A stretch of 43,508 nucleotides of DNA from Pseudomonadota bacterium (GCA_018241145.1 JAFEEJ010000267.1:1-43508), one strand, 5' to 3'; positions 1-7,146 are shown, counted from the first letter of the stretch. Notes: generated from the letters alone by a model not told the origin. Translations and numbers: made by a program.

Positions 1-143
1 CCGCGCTGCCCCTGCTGGCCGCTGCGGGCTGGCGTGTGGAAGTGCACGGCTGGCGCAAGGTGAAGGTGAAACGCGGCGGGCGTGCGACGCGCTGGCAATG
101 CCGTATCGTGCCCATGGCAGACAACACGGGACAAACCCCATGA
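1..143 (+). CDS. C-terminal fragment of an unknown island protein
   Basis: Reading from base 3 gives about 46 residues of a basic, tryptophan-containing C-terminus (GWRVEVHGWRKVKVK and so on) ending in TGA at 141-143. The start lies outside the window. The stop overlaps the ATG at 140 in an ATGA arrangement, and the same arrangement recurs at the next gene junction, which supports this frame over the other open one. I do not recognise the family. It could be the end of a small replication or DNA-binding protein, but nothing in the fragment proves it. Confidence 0.4.
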   Translation, partial: ALPLLAAAGWRVEVHGWRKVKVKRGGRATRWQCRIVPMADNTGQTP

Positions 144-232
144 ACCGCAATACCGAAACGGAACCCATGCTGCGTATACGTGCTGCGCACTGGCGCGCGC
201 AGGGCCAGGAACCGAAAGGGACAGCGGCATGA
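140..232 (+). CDS. 30-residue peptide, overlaps both neighbours by ATGA
   Basis: ATG at 140 overlaps the preceding stop, and its own TGA (230-232) overlaps the ATG at 229 of the next gene. The frame between encodes 30 residues starting MNRNTETEPMLRIRAAHW. There is no clear Shine-Dalgarno sequence before 140, so translation would depend on re-initiation after the upstream gene. Exact four-base overlaps at both ends are the main support for a real coupled gene. The function is unknown, and a chance frame remains possible because the peptide is so short. Confidence 0.35.
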   Translation: MNRNTETEPMLRIRAAHWRAQGQEPKGTAA

Positions 233-897
233 CCAAAAAGGCAAAAGCCGCCGCATCGAAGGCGAACACGCTGAAGGTTCAGGCTGAACCCGGGCAGTCG
301 CATGAAGCTGTCATGGCGAAGCTGGCCGTAACACCGACCATGACGGCAGCGACGGTTTGCAAGGCATTCTCGCAAACATTCGGCGAAGTGGACTTGGGCG
401 AAACGAGCGTCGCGCTGCTGGATCAAACAAAGCGCGTGCACGACGGCAATCTGCGCGAGCTGGAATCGACGCTCACGGCGCAAGCTGCGGCGCTGAACTG
501 CATCTTCACCGAGCTTGCCCGCCGCGCGGCCATCAACGCAGGCGAATACATGAACGCCGCGGAGCTTTACTTGAAGCTGGCGCTGCGCGCGCAGAATCAG
601 TGCCGCATGACGCTGGAAACCCTCGCCACGATCAAGAATCCGCCGCCGGTCGCATTCGTGCGGCAGGCGAACATCGCCCACGGGCCGCAACAGGTCAACA
701 ATGGCGAACCGCACGTTCCGCCCGCGCGCGCGGAACAAACCGCGAACGGGCCAACCGGACTTTTGGAGTCACCCCATGCCAAGCCGCAATGGATGGACGC
801 CGCAGCGCCGGGCACGGCAGGCGGCGCTGATACGGAACTGGCAACCGTGGCGGCAATCGACCGGCCCAAAGACGCCGCAAGGCAAGGCGACCTGTAG
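229..897 (+). CDS. conserved hypothetical island/phage-like protein
   Basis: This encodes 222 residues starting MTKKAKAAASKANTLK. The ATG at 229 is chosen because it has AAAGGGA about eight bases upstream and overlaps the previous stop. The same frame is open further upstream to 82, but that extension looks non-coding. The centre (roughly residues 60-160) is predicted mostly helical and contains a stretch (LETLATIKNPPPVAFVRQAN, then NIAHGPQQVNN) that I recall from conserved hypothetical proteins of proteobacterial prophages and genomic islands. The C-terminus is alanine- and proline-rich and overlaps the next gene by 122 bases. No catalytic motif is visible and I cannot assign a function. Confidence 0.7.
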   Translation: MTKKAKAAASKANTLKVQAEPGQSHEAVMAKLAVTPTMTAATVCKAFSQTFGEVDLGETSVALLDQTKRVHDGNLRELESTLTAQAAALNCIFTELARRAAINAGEYMNAAELYLKLALRAQNQCRMTLETLATIKNPPPVAFVRQANIAHGPQQVNNGEPHVPPARAEQTANGPTGLLESPHAKPQWMDAAAPGTAGGADTELATVAAIDRPKDAARQGDL

Positions 898-988
898 CCG
901 CAACGGCTGGAAAGGCGGACACCGGCCCATGCTGCGGATGCTGGCGCGTGCGCTGCGCGAGCAAAGGGAAACACTGGCCGGGCTGTAA
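776..988 (+). CDS. small basic conserved island protein
   Basis: This 70-residue protein starts MPSRNGWTPQRRARQAALIR and contains a tryptophan/proline/glycine core (NWQPWRQSTGPKTPQGKA, then SRNGWKGG). I recognise that pattern from small hypothetical proteins that recur in genomic islands of Xanthomonadales and other proteobacteria, usually next to the preceding gene's family. The ATG at 776 follows TTGGAGTC, a usable ribosome site, and lies inside the end of the preceding gene in another frame. It is very basic, so nucleic-acid binding is plausible, but the function is unknown. Confidence 0.65.
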   Translation: MPSRNGWTPQRRARQAALIRNWQPWRQSTGPKTPQGKATCSRNGWKGGHRPMLRMLARALREQRETLAGL

Positions 989-1003
989 GCCAACGCATCG
1001 CGC

Positions 1004-1134
1004 GCGCGTAAGGAACTGCCGCCGACCCGTAGGGGGTTCCGCCGGAAGTGTCAGCCGATCCCTACCGGGGGCATCGAAAGTCTGCGGGCCTTCGATGCCG
1101 GAAACCGCCCGTTCCCTTACGCGCAGATTTTTTT
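1004..1134 (+). ncRNA. candidate structured RNA (three-way junction)
   Basis: A 13-pair closing stem with one bulge pairs 1004-1016 with 1111-1124. Inside lie stem 1029-1034/1060-1065 (capped by hairpin 1037-1040/1044-1047) and stem 1070-1078/1091-1099. The closing stem is followed by seven T residues at 1128-1134, as at the end of an intrinsically terminated small RNA. No coding frame explains the pairing. I did not match it to a known RNA family. The terminal inverted repeats resemble a retron a1/a2 layout, but no reverse transcriptase follows. Confidence 0.4.
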
Positions 1135-1195
1135 CCGGTTTTCAAGTAATCAAATCAGCGAATGGACTGCGCGGCTGCCGTTGCCCGGAAACAAG

Positions 1196-1226
1196 AAACC
1201 GCGCCGTTTCGCAGCGCGGTTTTTCG
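1196..1226 (+). terminator. intrinsic terminator at island end
   Basis: AAACCGCGC (1196-1204) and GCGCGGTTT (1214-1222) form a nine-pair stem with a nine-base loop, and the 3' arm runs into TTTTTC. It ends plus-strand transcription from the island before the convergent tRNA-Val gene. A short direct repeat (CTTTTCGTAC-like) follows. Confidence 0.75.
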
Positions 1227-1275
1227 TACTCTTTTCGTACTGGCAGCTTGCCGATTCGCCAAGTGATTGATTTTA

Positions 1276-1350
1276 TGGTGGGCGCAACAGGGATCGAACC
1301 TGTGACCCCTACCATGTCAAGGTAGTGCTCTACCGCTGAGCTATGCGCCC
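1276..1350 (-). tRNA. tRNA-Val (GAC)
   Basis: The reverse complement starts GGGCGCATAGCTCAGCGG and folds into a standard cloverleaf. The acceptor stem is GGGCGCA/TGCGCCC-type, the anticodon loop contains GAC after CTT, the T-loop is GTTCGATCC, and the 3' end is ACCA with CCA encoded. Anticodon GAC reads valine codons GUC and GUU. The 3' end faces the island, which fits its use as an integration site; the gene is intact. Confidence 0.95.
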
Positions 1351-1365
1351 CCGGAGGGATCGCGC

Positions 1366-1394
1366 ACTATAGCGGGATCGAGGCGGGCGCTCAA
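1366..1394 (-). promoter_or_regulatory. sigma70 promoter of tRNA-Val
   Basis: On the minus strand, TTGAGC (1389-1394) and TATAGT (1366-1371) are separated by exactly 17 bases. The -10 box ends 15 bases before the mature tRNA 5' end, which leaves a short precursor leader. Confidence 0.75.
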
Positions 1395-1432
1395 TTCCGG
1401 ATCCGGCGGTTGCGGGCGACAAGATTCCCGTC

Positions 1433-1473
1433 TTGATCGAAATCAAGGAAGCTCCGGAAGCCACTGATTAGAT
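1433..1473 (+). promoter_or_regulatory. FNR/DNR (Anr)-type box with downstream -10
   Basis: TTGAT-CGAA-ATCAA at 1433-1446 is a perfect match to the FNR/DNR consensus TTGAT-N4-ATCAA. A -10-like TTAGAT at 1468-1473 places the start of transcription near 1480, about 41 bases from the box centre. That is the spacing of class II FNR-activated promoters. It predicts induction of the downstream nitrite reductase under low oxygen and/or by nitric oxide. Confidence 0.75.
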
Positions 1474-1516
1474 TCCGCGAGGATCGTCGCGCGTCGTTGC
1501 CCGGAGGAAACACCGC

Positions 1517-3541
1517 ATGTCGCATGCACAGGTTCGCGAGCAGTTTTCGGAAAGCTGGCCGGCGATGGCGAGAACCGCATTGCGGGTCGCCTTCGGCCTG
1601 ATCTGGGTGGCCAACGCGGCGTTCACCTGGACATCGGAATTCGCCGTCCACTACGTCGGCTACCTGCACAATGCCGCGCAGGGGCAGCCCGCGTGGTCGG
1701 CCTGGTGGTTCGATTCCTGGATCGCACTGGTCACTCCGCACGCGACCTTGTTCGTGTGGCTGACGCGCATCATCGAGACGGCGCTGGCGCTTGCATTGCT
1801 GCTCGGTTTCGCGCGCAAGACCGTGTACATGCTGGGCGCCTTGTTCAGCCTGCTGGTGTGGAGCACGGCCGAAGGCTTCGGCGGCCCGTACACCATCGGC
1901 GCCACCAACATGGGCGCGGGCATCGTCTATGTGCTGGTGTTCATCGCGCTGATGGCGATCAACGGCCGTTCGGGTCCGAGCCCCTACAGCCTCGACTTCT
2001 ACATCGAAAAGGCGTGGCCGGCGTGGAGCCGCGTTTCGGAATGGCGCAGCGACATCCTGCCCGCGGCGGTGCATCCGGTGTCGTGGCGGGTGCAGGCGCC
2101 GGCCTTGCTGGGAATCGCGGTGCTGGTGTTTTTCCTGATCGCGGGCCTGCACAGCAGCTTGAACGTGAGGCCACCGACGCCCGCAGCCGCGGCCGCGGCG
2201 GTGTCGCCGCTGGCGCTGGCTTCCAGCCAGCCCGTCGAAAAGGCGCACGACGCGAGCCTGCCGCCGCTTGCGCCCGGCAACAGCGTGGAGGTGCATGTCG
2301 AGTCGACCGACAATGCGGTTTCGATCGCCAGCGGCGTCGAGTACCAGGCATGGACCTTCGGCAAAAGCGTGCCCGGGCCGGTGATCCACGTCCGCCAGGG
2401 GCAGACGGTCAACGTCACCTACACCAACAAGGGCACGATGGAACATTCGCTGGATTTCCATTCCGCGATCACCCCGCCCAACCTGCACTATGCGGAACTC
2501 AAGCCCGGCGAATCGATGACGTATTCCTTCGTCGCCAAGGTGCCCGGCGCGTTCCTGTACCACTGCGGCACGCCGCCGGTGCTGCTGCACATCGGCAACG
2601 GCATGTACGGCGCGATCATCGTCGATCCGGCGACTCCGCTGCCGCCCGCGGCGGAAAGCTACGTGATCGTGCAGAGCGAGTGGTATACGCAGCAGATTTC
2701 CGGAAAGCTGATGGGGCCGGATTTCCAGAAGATGCAGGAAGAGCGGCCCGATGAAGTGGTGTTCAACGGCATTGCATTCCAGTACAAGGACCATCCGCTG
2801 CCGGCCACGCCGGGCGGCCTGGTGCGCATCTATTTCGTCAATGCCGGGCCGGATCTGTGGAGTTCGTTCCACGTGATCGGCGGCATCTTCGACAAGGTCT
2901 ACCCGGGCGGCGATGCGGCCGATGCCATTCACGGCGTTTCTACCTACAGCGTGGGTCCGGGCGCCGGCGCGATCTTCGACATCACGCTGGACCAGCCCGG
3001 CAACTACGTATTCGTCGACCACGACATGGCGCACGCCATCATCGGCGCGCAGGGTGTCCTCCAGGTGGGCAATCCCTCCGCGATTGCCGCGGAGAAACCG
3101 CCGATCGCTGCCGCGATGGCTCCCGCGGTCGCGACCACCGTGGCGCCGGCCATCGGCACGCCGCCGAATGCCTCGGCGCCGGCCGGTGCCTACAAGTTCG
3201 ATCCCGCAAACGGCGCAGCGAAATACGCGAGTACCTGCGCGGCCTGCCACCAGGCCACCGGCATGGGATTGCCGGGCGCGTTCCCGCCGCTGAAGGGCGA
3301 CCCGGTGGTGCTGGATCCCGATCCCGCCAGGCACATCGAGACCATCCTGCACGGCGTGCACGGCCACGACATCGGTGGCGTGACCTACCAGACGCCCATG
3401 CCGCCGTTCGGCGCCACCTTGAGTGACGCGGATATCGCCGACATCGTCAACCACGAACGTTCCTCGTGGGGAAACCAGGCCAAGTCGGTCACCGCCGATC
3501 AGGTGAAGGCGGAGCGTGCGAAGGGACCGCCGAAGCCGTGA
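1517..3541 (+). CDS. nirK: DoxX-like membrane domain / copper nitrite reductase / cytochrome c fusion
   Basis: This 674-residue protein has three parts. Residues 15-150 hold four hydrophobic segments like DoxX/DoxD membrane proteins, with a fifth at 196-212. Residues 255-520 form a two-cupredoxin NirK: type 1 copper ligands H310, C350, H358 and M363; type 2 ligands H315, H349 and H502; catalytic D313 and H452 (FHVIGG). After an Ala/Pro linker, residues 565-650 are a class I cytochrome c with CAACH at 574-578 and a likely axial Met in MPPF (M628). NirK reduces nitrite to nitric oxide. The fused cytochrome should deliver electrons, and the membrane part anchors the enzyme and may contact quinol (inference). 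The ATG at 1517 follows GGAGGA by eight bases. NirK-cytochrome c fusions are known; the N-terminal DoxX-like domain is unusual to my knowledge. Confidence 0.9.
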   Translation: MSHAQVREQFSESWPAMARTALRVAFGLIWVANAAFTWTSEFAVHYVGYLHNAAQGQPAWSAWWFDSWIALVTPHATLFVWLTRIIETALALALLLGFARKTVYMLGALFSLLVWSTAEGFGGPYTIGATNMGAGIVYVLVFIALMAINGRSGPSPYSLDFYIEKAWPAWSRVSEWRSDILPAAVHPVSWRVQAPALLGIAVLVFFLIAGLHSSLNVRPPTPAAAAAAVSPLALASSQPVEKAHDASLPPLAPGNSVEVHVESTDNAVSIASGVEYQAWTFGKSVPGPVIHVRQGQTVNVTYTNKGTMEHSLDFHSAITPPNLHYAELKPGESMTYSFVAKVPGAFLYHCGTPPVLLHIGNGMYGAIIVDPATPLPPAAESYVIVQSEWYTQQISGKLMGPDFQKMQEERPDEVVFNGIAFQYKDHPLPATPGGLVRIYFVNAGPDLWSSFHVIGGIFDKVYPGGDAADAIHGVSTYSVGPGAGAIFDITLDQPGNYVFVDHDMAHAIIGAQGVLQVGNPSAIAAEKPPIAAAMAPAVATTVAPAIGTPPNASAPAGAYKFDPANGAAKYASTCAACHQATGMGLPGAFPPLKGDPVVLDPDPARHIETILHGVHGHDIGGVTYQTPMPPFGATLSDADIADIVNHERSSWGNQAKSVTADQVKAERAKGPPKP

Positions 3542-3562
3542 CGACCCGACCGTGATCGCGCG

Positions 3563-3592
3563 CCGCCGGCCCGTGCGTTGACGGGCCGGCGG
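3563..3592 (+). terminator. hairpin after nirK fusion
   Basis: A 12-pair GC stem (3563-3574 with 3581-3592, loop GCGTTG) lies 22 bases after the stop. It has no clear T-run, so it may be a weak terminator or a 3'-end stabiliser. Confidence 0.5.
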
Positions 3593-3634
3593 TGCTGCGC
3601 TAGTTTCCGGATTCGGCCAATCGAAGAGGGTGGT

Positions 3635-3737
3635 GCGCGGAAACGCGCGACCGAGCGTGCGACATGGAGACTACGATCCCCTGATTCCGACCCGAATGCG
3701 CGGCTTGTCCCGAAGGACGCCTCGCGCGTCTTTTTTT
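3635..3737 (+). promoter_or_regulatory. thrS leader: GAAA hairpin, mini-ORF and intrinsic terminator
   Basis: A GCGCG-GAAA-CGCGC tetraloop hairpin lies at 3635-3648. A six-codon frame (ATG 3664, METTIP, stop 3682-3684) has two adjacent threonine codons. The hairpin GACGC-CTCGC-GCGTC (3716-3730) is followed by seven T residues (3731-3737). The terminator lies about 100 bases before thrS and could act as an attenuator, or simply end upstream transcription. The mini-ORF lacks a good ribosome site, so attenuation by threonine is speculative. Confidence 0.45.
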
Positions 3738-3791
3738 GTGCGGTTTTTTTTGCGATCGTCCCTGATCGCAAAGATCCAAAAGCGAACATCC

Positions 3792-3842
3792 ATGTCCGCA
3801 CTTTCCAACGACGAACGCTTCGTCGATACGGTTCACGCATGA
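3792..3842 (+). CDS. 16-codon upstream ORF coupled to thrS
   Basis: ATG at 3792 opens a 16-residue frame ([16 protein letters not shown]) whose TGA at 3840-3842 overlaps the thrS ATG at 3839. The thrS start has no recognisable Shine-Dalgarno sequence of its own (GATACGGTTCACGC precedes it). Re-initiation from this short frame is therefore a plausible route into thrS. The frame could also be chance, as its own ribosome site is weak. Confidence 0.35.
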   Translation: MSALSNDERFVDTVHA

Positions 3843-5743
3843 TTACGGTCACGCTTCCCGACAACAGCACGAAAACTTTCGACAACCCGCCCAGTGTGCG
3901 CGACGTCGCCGCATCCATCGGCGCGGGCCTGGCGAAAGCCGCCATCGCCGGCAAGCTCGACGGCAAGCTGGTCGATTTGTCGCGCACGGTGGACCACGAC
4001 GCGCGCGTCGAGATCGTCACCGAGAAATCGCCCGAAGCGTTGGACATCATCCGGCATTCGACCGCGCACCTGCTGGCGCAGGCGGTGCAGCGTCTGCATC
4101 CGGGCACGCAGGTGACGATCGGTCCGGTCGTGGAAAACGGTTTCTATTACGACTTCGCACGACCGGAGCCGTTCAAGCCGGAGGATTTGCCTGCGATCGA
4201 GGCGGAGATGAAGAAGATCGCGGCGGAGGCGCTGCCCGTCTCGCGCAGCGTGAAGTCGCGCGATGAAGCCACGAAATTTTTCCGCGACATGGGCGAGGAA
4301 TACAAGGCCGAGATCATCGAGTCCATTCCGTCGAATGAAGAGCTGTCGCTCTACACGCAGGGCGAATTCACCGACCTCTGCCGCGGGCCGCACGTGCCCG
4401 ACACCGGCAAACTCAAATCCTTCAAATTGATGAAAGTCGCGGGCGCGTACTGGCGCGGCGACAGCAACAACGAAATGCTGTCGCGCATCTACGGCACGGC
4501 GTGGTTGAACGACAAGGACCTGAAGGCGTACCTCACGCAACTTGAGGAAGCCGAGAAGCGCGACCACCGCAGGATCGGCAAACAGCTCGACCTGTTCCAC
4601 ATGCAGGAAGAGGCGCCGGGCATGGTGTTCTGGCATCCCGACGGCTGGGTGATCTGGCAGCAGGTCGAGCAGTACATGCGCCGGGTATATCGTGATTCCG
4701 GCTATCGGGAAGTGAAGTGCCCCTCGATCCTTGACGTGTCGCTGTGGAAGAAGTCCGGCCACTGGGACAACTACAAGGACAACATGTTCTTCACCGAATC
4801 GGAAAAGCGCGTCTATGCGGTGAAGCCGATGAACTGTCCGGGGCACGTGCAGATCTACAACGACGGCCTGCACAGCTACCGCGACCTGCCGATCCGCTAC
4901 GGCGAGTTCGGCTCGTGCACGCGCAACGAACCCTCCGGCGCGTTGCACGGGCTGATGCGCGTGCGGGCCTTCACCCAGGACGACGGCCACGTCTTCTGCA
5001 CCGAGGAACAGGTCGAGTCCGAAGTGGTGGAATTCCATCGCCAGGCCTTGAAGGTCTACGAGGACTTCGGCTTCAGGGACGTGGGGTTGATGCTGGCGTT
5101 GCGCCCGGACGCCCGCATCGGCGACGACGCGATCTGGGACAAGTCCGAGGAAGCCCTGCGCTCGGCGCTGCGCAAGGCCGGCGCCGAATGGAAGGAATTG
5201 ACGGGCGAGGGCGCGTTCTACGGCCCCAAGATCGAATACCACCTGCGCGACGCCATCGGCCGCGACTGGCAGCTCGGCACCATGCAGGTCGATTTCTCGA
5301 TGCCGGGCCGGCTGGGCGCCGAATACGTCGACGAGCAGAGCCGGAAGCGGCATCCGGTGATGCTGCACCGGGCCATCGTCGGCTCGATGGAGCGGTTCCT
5401 CGGCATCCTGATCGAGCACCACGCCGGCAACTTCCCGGTCTGGCTGGCCCCCTTGCAGGCCGTGGTGCTGAATATCACCGATGCCCAGGCCGATTACGCC
5501 GCGCAGGTGGCCGGGGCGCTCGCGGGGCAGCGGTTCCGGGCCCGGGCCGATTTGCGCAACGAGAAAATCGGCTATAAAATTCGCGAGCATACCTTGCAAA
5601 AGGTGCCTTACCTGCTGGTGGTCGGTGACCGCGAGAGGGAGTCGGGCACCGTTTCCGTGCGTGCGCGTTCGGGCGAGGACTTGGGCAACATGCCGTTGCC
5701 CGCCTTCATCGAACGCCTGGCGGCTGAAAACGCCACGCGCTGA
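3839..5743 (+). CDS. thrS: threonyl-tRNA synthetase
   Basis: ThrRS charges tRNA-Thr in the cytoplasm and edits mischarged serine. The 634 residues match the usual length (E. coli about 642). Domains in order are TGS (about 1-62, [14 protein letters not shown]), the HxxxH editing domain ([11 protein letters not shown]), the class II catalytic core (about 240-530), and the C-terminal anticodon-binding domain. Zinc and active-site motifs are visible: [19 protein letters not shown] and [13 protein letters not shown]. The ATG at 3839 starts the family's normal N-terminus; the frame is open upstream to 3578 but that part is leader. It is the first gene of the thrS-infC-rpmI-rplT-pheST-ihfA cluster. 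Confidence 0.97.
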   Translation: MITVTLPDNSTKTFDNPPSVRDVAASIGAGLAKAAIAGKLDGKLVDLSRTVDHDARVEIVTEKSPEALDIIRHSTAHLLAQAVQRLHPGTQVTIGPVVENGFYYDFARPEPFKPEDLPAIEAEMKKIAAEALPVSRSVKSRDEATKFFRDMGEEYKAEIIESIPSNEELSLYTQGEFTDLCRGPHVPDTGKLKSFKLMKVAGAYWRGDSNNEMLSRIYGTAWLNDKDLKAYLTQLEEAEKRDHRRIGKQLDLFHMQEEAPGMVFWHPDGWVIWQQVEQYMRRVYRDSGYREVKCPSILDVSLWKKSGHWDNYKDNMFFTESEKRVYAVKPMNCPGHVQIYNDGLHSYRDLPIRYGEFGSCTRNEPSGALHGLMRVRAFTQDDGHVFCTEEQVESEVVEFHRQALKVYEDFGFRDVGLMLALRPDARIGDDAIWDKSEEALRSALRKAGAEWKELTGEGAFYGPKIEYHLRDAIGRDWQLGTMQVDFSMPGRLGAEYVDEQSRKRHPVMLHRAIVGSMERFLGILIEHHAGNFPVWLAPLQAVVLNITDAQADYAAQVAGALAGQRFRARADLRNEKIGYKIREHTLQKVPYLLVVGDRERESGTVSVRARSGEDLGNMPLPAFIERLAAENATR

Positions 5744-5788
5744 AGGATGGCCGCCGGACATGCCGGCGGGACTTGAGGAGACAAACGT

Positions 5789-6310
5789 ATCGCCACCGAA
5801 AACAAGGGAAATCGGCGCAATCAGGAAATCCGCGTACCGCGCGTGCGCGTGATCGGCGCCGATGGAGAACAGGTCGGAATCCTGGAGCGCGACGATGCGC
5901 TGAGCATGGCCGAAGAATCCGGGCTCGATCTGGTCGAAATCCAGCCGAATGCCGAGCCGCCGGTTTGCCGGATCATGGATTTCGGCAAGTTCAAGTTCGA
6001 ACAGCAGAAGAAGGCGCACGCCGCACGCCGCAGGACGCGGCAGGTGGAGATCAAGGAACTGAAGTTCCGGCCGACCACCGACATCGGCGACTACAACATC
6101 AAGCTGCGCAACATGCAGCGGTTCCTGGCCGAAGGCGACAAGGTCAAGGTCAACATCCGCTTCCGCGGCCGCGAGATGTCCCATCAGGAATTGGGCATCG
6201 CGCTGGCCAAGCGCATCGAGAAGGACATCGTCGAGGATGGGGTCATCGAGCAGTTCCCGCGCCTGGAAGGCCGGCAGATGACCATGATGATCGGCCCGAA
6301 GAAGAAATGA
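5789..6310 (+). CDS. infC: translation initiation factor IF-3, AUC start codon
   Basis: IF-3 binds the 30S subunit, keeps subunits apart and discriminates against non-standard start codons. The 173-residue protein aligns end to end with known IF-3: NKGNRRNQEIRVPRVRVIG at the N-terminus, FKFEQQKKAHAARR in the linker, and KVNIRFRGREMSHQELG plus LEGRQMTMMIGPKKK in the C-domain. No ATG, GTG or TTG lies at the family N-terminus. GAGGAG (5775-5780) is followed after eight bases by ATC at 5789, so ATC is the likely start (first GTG is 5843, inside the conserved region). E. coli infC uses AUU and is autoregulated through it. The gene follows thrS by 45 bases. Confidence 0.95.
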   Translation: MATENKGNRRNQEIRVPRVRVIGADGEQVGILERDDALSMAEESGLDLVEIQPNAEPPVCRIMDFGKFKFEQQKKAHAARRRTRQVEIKELKFRPTTDIGDYNIKLRNMQRFLAEGDKVKVNIRFRGREMSHQELGIALAKRIEKDIVEDGVIEQFPRLEGRQMTMMIGPKKK

Positions 6311-6382
6311 GTTGAGCGAGCAGGGAACTCGTCGATTGAAAAATCATTGGTGCAGGGCGATACCGCAAGGCACCGACTGTTC

Positions 6383-6406
6383 CCCTCTCCCGCTGGCGGG
6401 AGAGGG
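6383..6406. repeat. palindromic intergenic repeat (CCCTCTCCCGC family)
   Basis: A perfect 11-base inverted repeat, CCCTCTCCCGC (6383-6393) and its complement (6396-6406), with a two-base loop, is followed by CAAGGGGTGAGGGTGG. This is a widespread type of bacterial intergenic repeat. It sits in the 228-base infC-rpmI spacer, which in E. coli carries the L20-binding autoregulatory leader. A small GCGATC-GCAA-GATCGC hairpin lies at 6484-6499, closer to rpmI. Confidence 0.7.
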
Positions 6407-6538
6407 CAAGGGGTGAGGGTGGAATTCCTCGCTTCATGACGGCCAAATGGCCGCACAAGCCGATCAGGGCAGGGATGGAAAGCGCGATCGCAAGATCGCC
6501 GCCTTGGTCAGTATCGAAAATTCCAACGGAGTGTAGTC

Positions 6539-6736
6539 ATGCCCAAGATCAAGACCAACCGGGCCGCTGCCAAGCGGTTCCGCAAGACCGCCACCGGCAA
6601 GTTCAAGGCCGGCCACGCCTTCAAGTCGCACATCCTCACGAAGAAGGCCACCAAGCGGAAGCGCAACCTGCGCGCCACCAATCACGTGCGCGACTGCGAC
6701 GCCGGCCGCGTCGCGCGCATGCTGCCCTACGCGTAA
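6539..6736 (+). CDS. rpmI: 50S ribosomal protein L35
   Basis: The 65-residue basic protein [20 protein letters not shown] is full-length bL35, ending [17 protein letters not shown]. It is a structural protein of the large ribosomal subunit. An ACGGAG ribosome site lies eight bases upstream. It follows infC after a 228-base spacer and precedes rplT by 12 bases, the standard arrangement in which the last two genes are controlled together by L20. Confidence 0.97.
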   Translation: MPKIKTNRAAAKRFRKTATGKFKAGHAFKSHILTKKATKRKRNLRATNHVRDCDAGRVARMLPYA

Positions 6737-6748
6737 GGAGAGACGACC

Positions 6749-7108
6749 ATGGCACGAGTCAAGCGTGGCGTCACCGCGCGTGCGCGTCACAAGAAAACCA
6801 TCAAGGCCGCCAAGGGCTATTACAACGCCCGGCGCAAGGTCTATCGCGTCGCCAAGCAGGCCGTCACCAAGGCCCAGCAGTACGCCTACATCGGCCGCAA
6901 GCAGAAGAAGCGCCAGTTCCGTGCGCTGTGGATCGCCCGCATCAATGCCGCCGCGCGCCAGTTCGGCCTGTCCTACAGCCGCCTGATCGACGGCCTCGGC
7001 AAGGCCGGCATCACGATCGACCGCAAGGTGCTGGCCGACCTCGCCGTGCACGACATCGCGGCGTTCGGCGTGCTGGCCGAGAAGGCGAAGGCCGCGCAGG
7101 CTGCGTGA
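6749..7108 (+). CDS. rplT: 50S ribosomal protein L20
   Basis: The 119-residue bL20 ([20 protein letters not shown]) has the typical very basic N-terminal extension followed by a globular rRNA-binding half ([19 protein letters not shown]). It assembles early on 23S rRNA and in enterobacteria represses rpmI-rplT translation. AAGGAGAGACGACC precedes the ATG. Its stop is followed by an intrinsic terminator at about 7150. Confidence 0.97.
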   Translation: MARVKRGVTARARHKKTIKAAKGYYNARRKVYRVAKQAVTKAQQYAYIGRKQKKRQFRALWIARINAAARQFGLSYSRLIDGLGKAGITIDRKVLADLAVHDIAAFGVLAEKAKAAQAA

Positions 7109-7146
7109 TCATCCGGGTGAGCGCGCAGCGCTCGCTCTGATCGAAA

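Larger units (their letters stand above)
1..1275. mobile_element. tail of an integrated element beside tRNA-Val (partial)
   Basis: The segment abuts the 3' end of a minus-strand tRNA-Val gene, a typical site for tyrosine-recombinase integration. It holds small, tightly overlapping genes of a kind I associate with phage-like islands, then a structured non-coding stretch and a terminator. Beyond the tRNA the sequence turns to ordinary chromosomal genes. No integrase is visible, so either it lies left of the window or this is the distal end of the element. The second attachment-site copy is also not visible. That this is an island is an inference from the tRNA junction and gene style. Confidence 0.5.

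Noticed and set aside
1004-1134. retron msr/msd
   Set aside because: The inverted terminal repeats resemble a1/a2, but no reverse transcriptase gene follows within the visible chromosomal sequence, so only an unspecified structured RNA is claimed.
1391-3454. 687-residue open frame on the minus strand opposite the nitrite reductase
   Set aside because: It is fully antisense to a clearly conserved gene, is rich in Arg/His/Gly as expected from high-GC shadow frames, and has no recognisable motif.
3833-6184. 783-residue minus-strand open frame opposite thrS and infC
   Set aside because: It is antisense to two conserved genes and its composition is typical of the complementary frame of GC-rich coding DNA.
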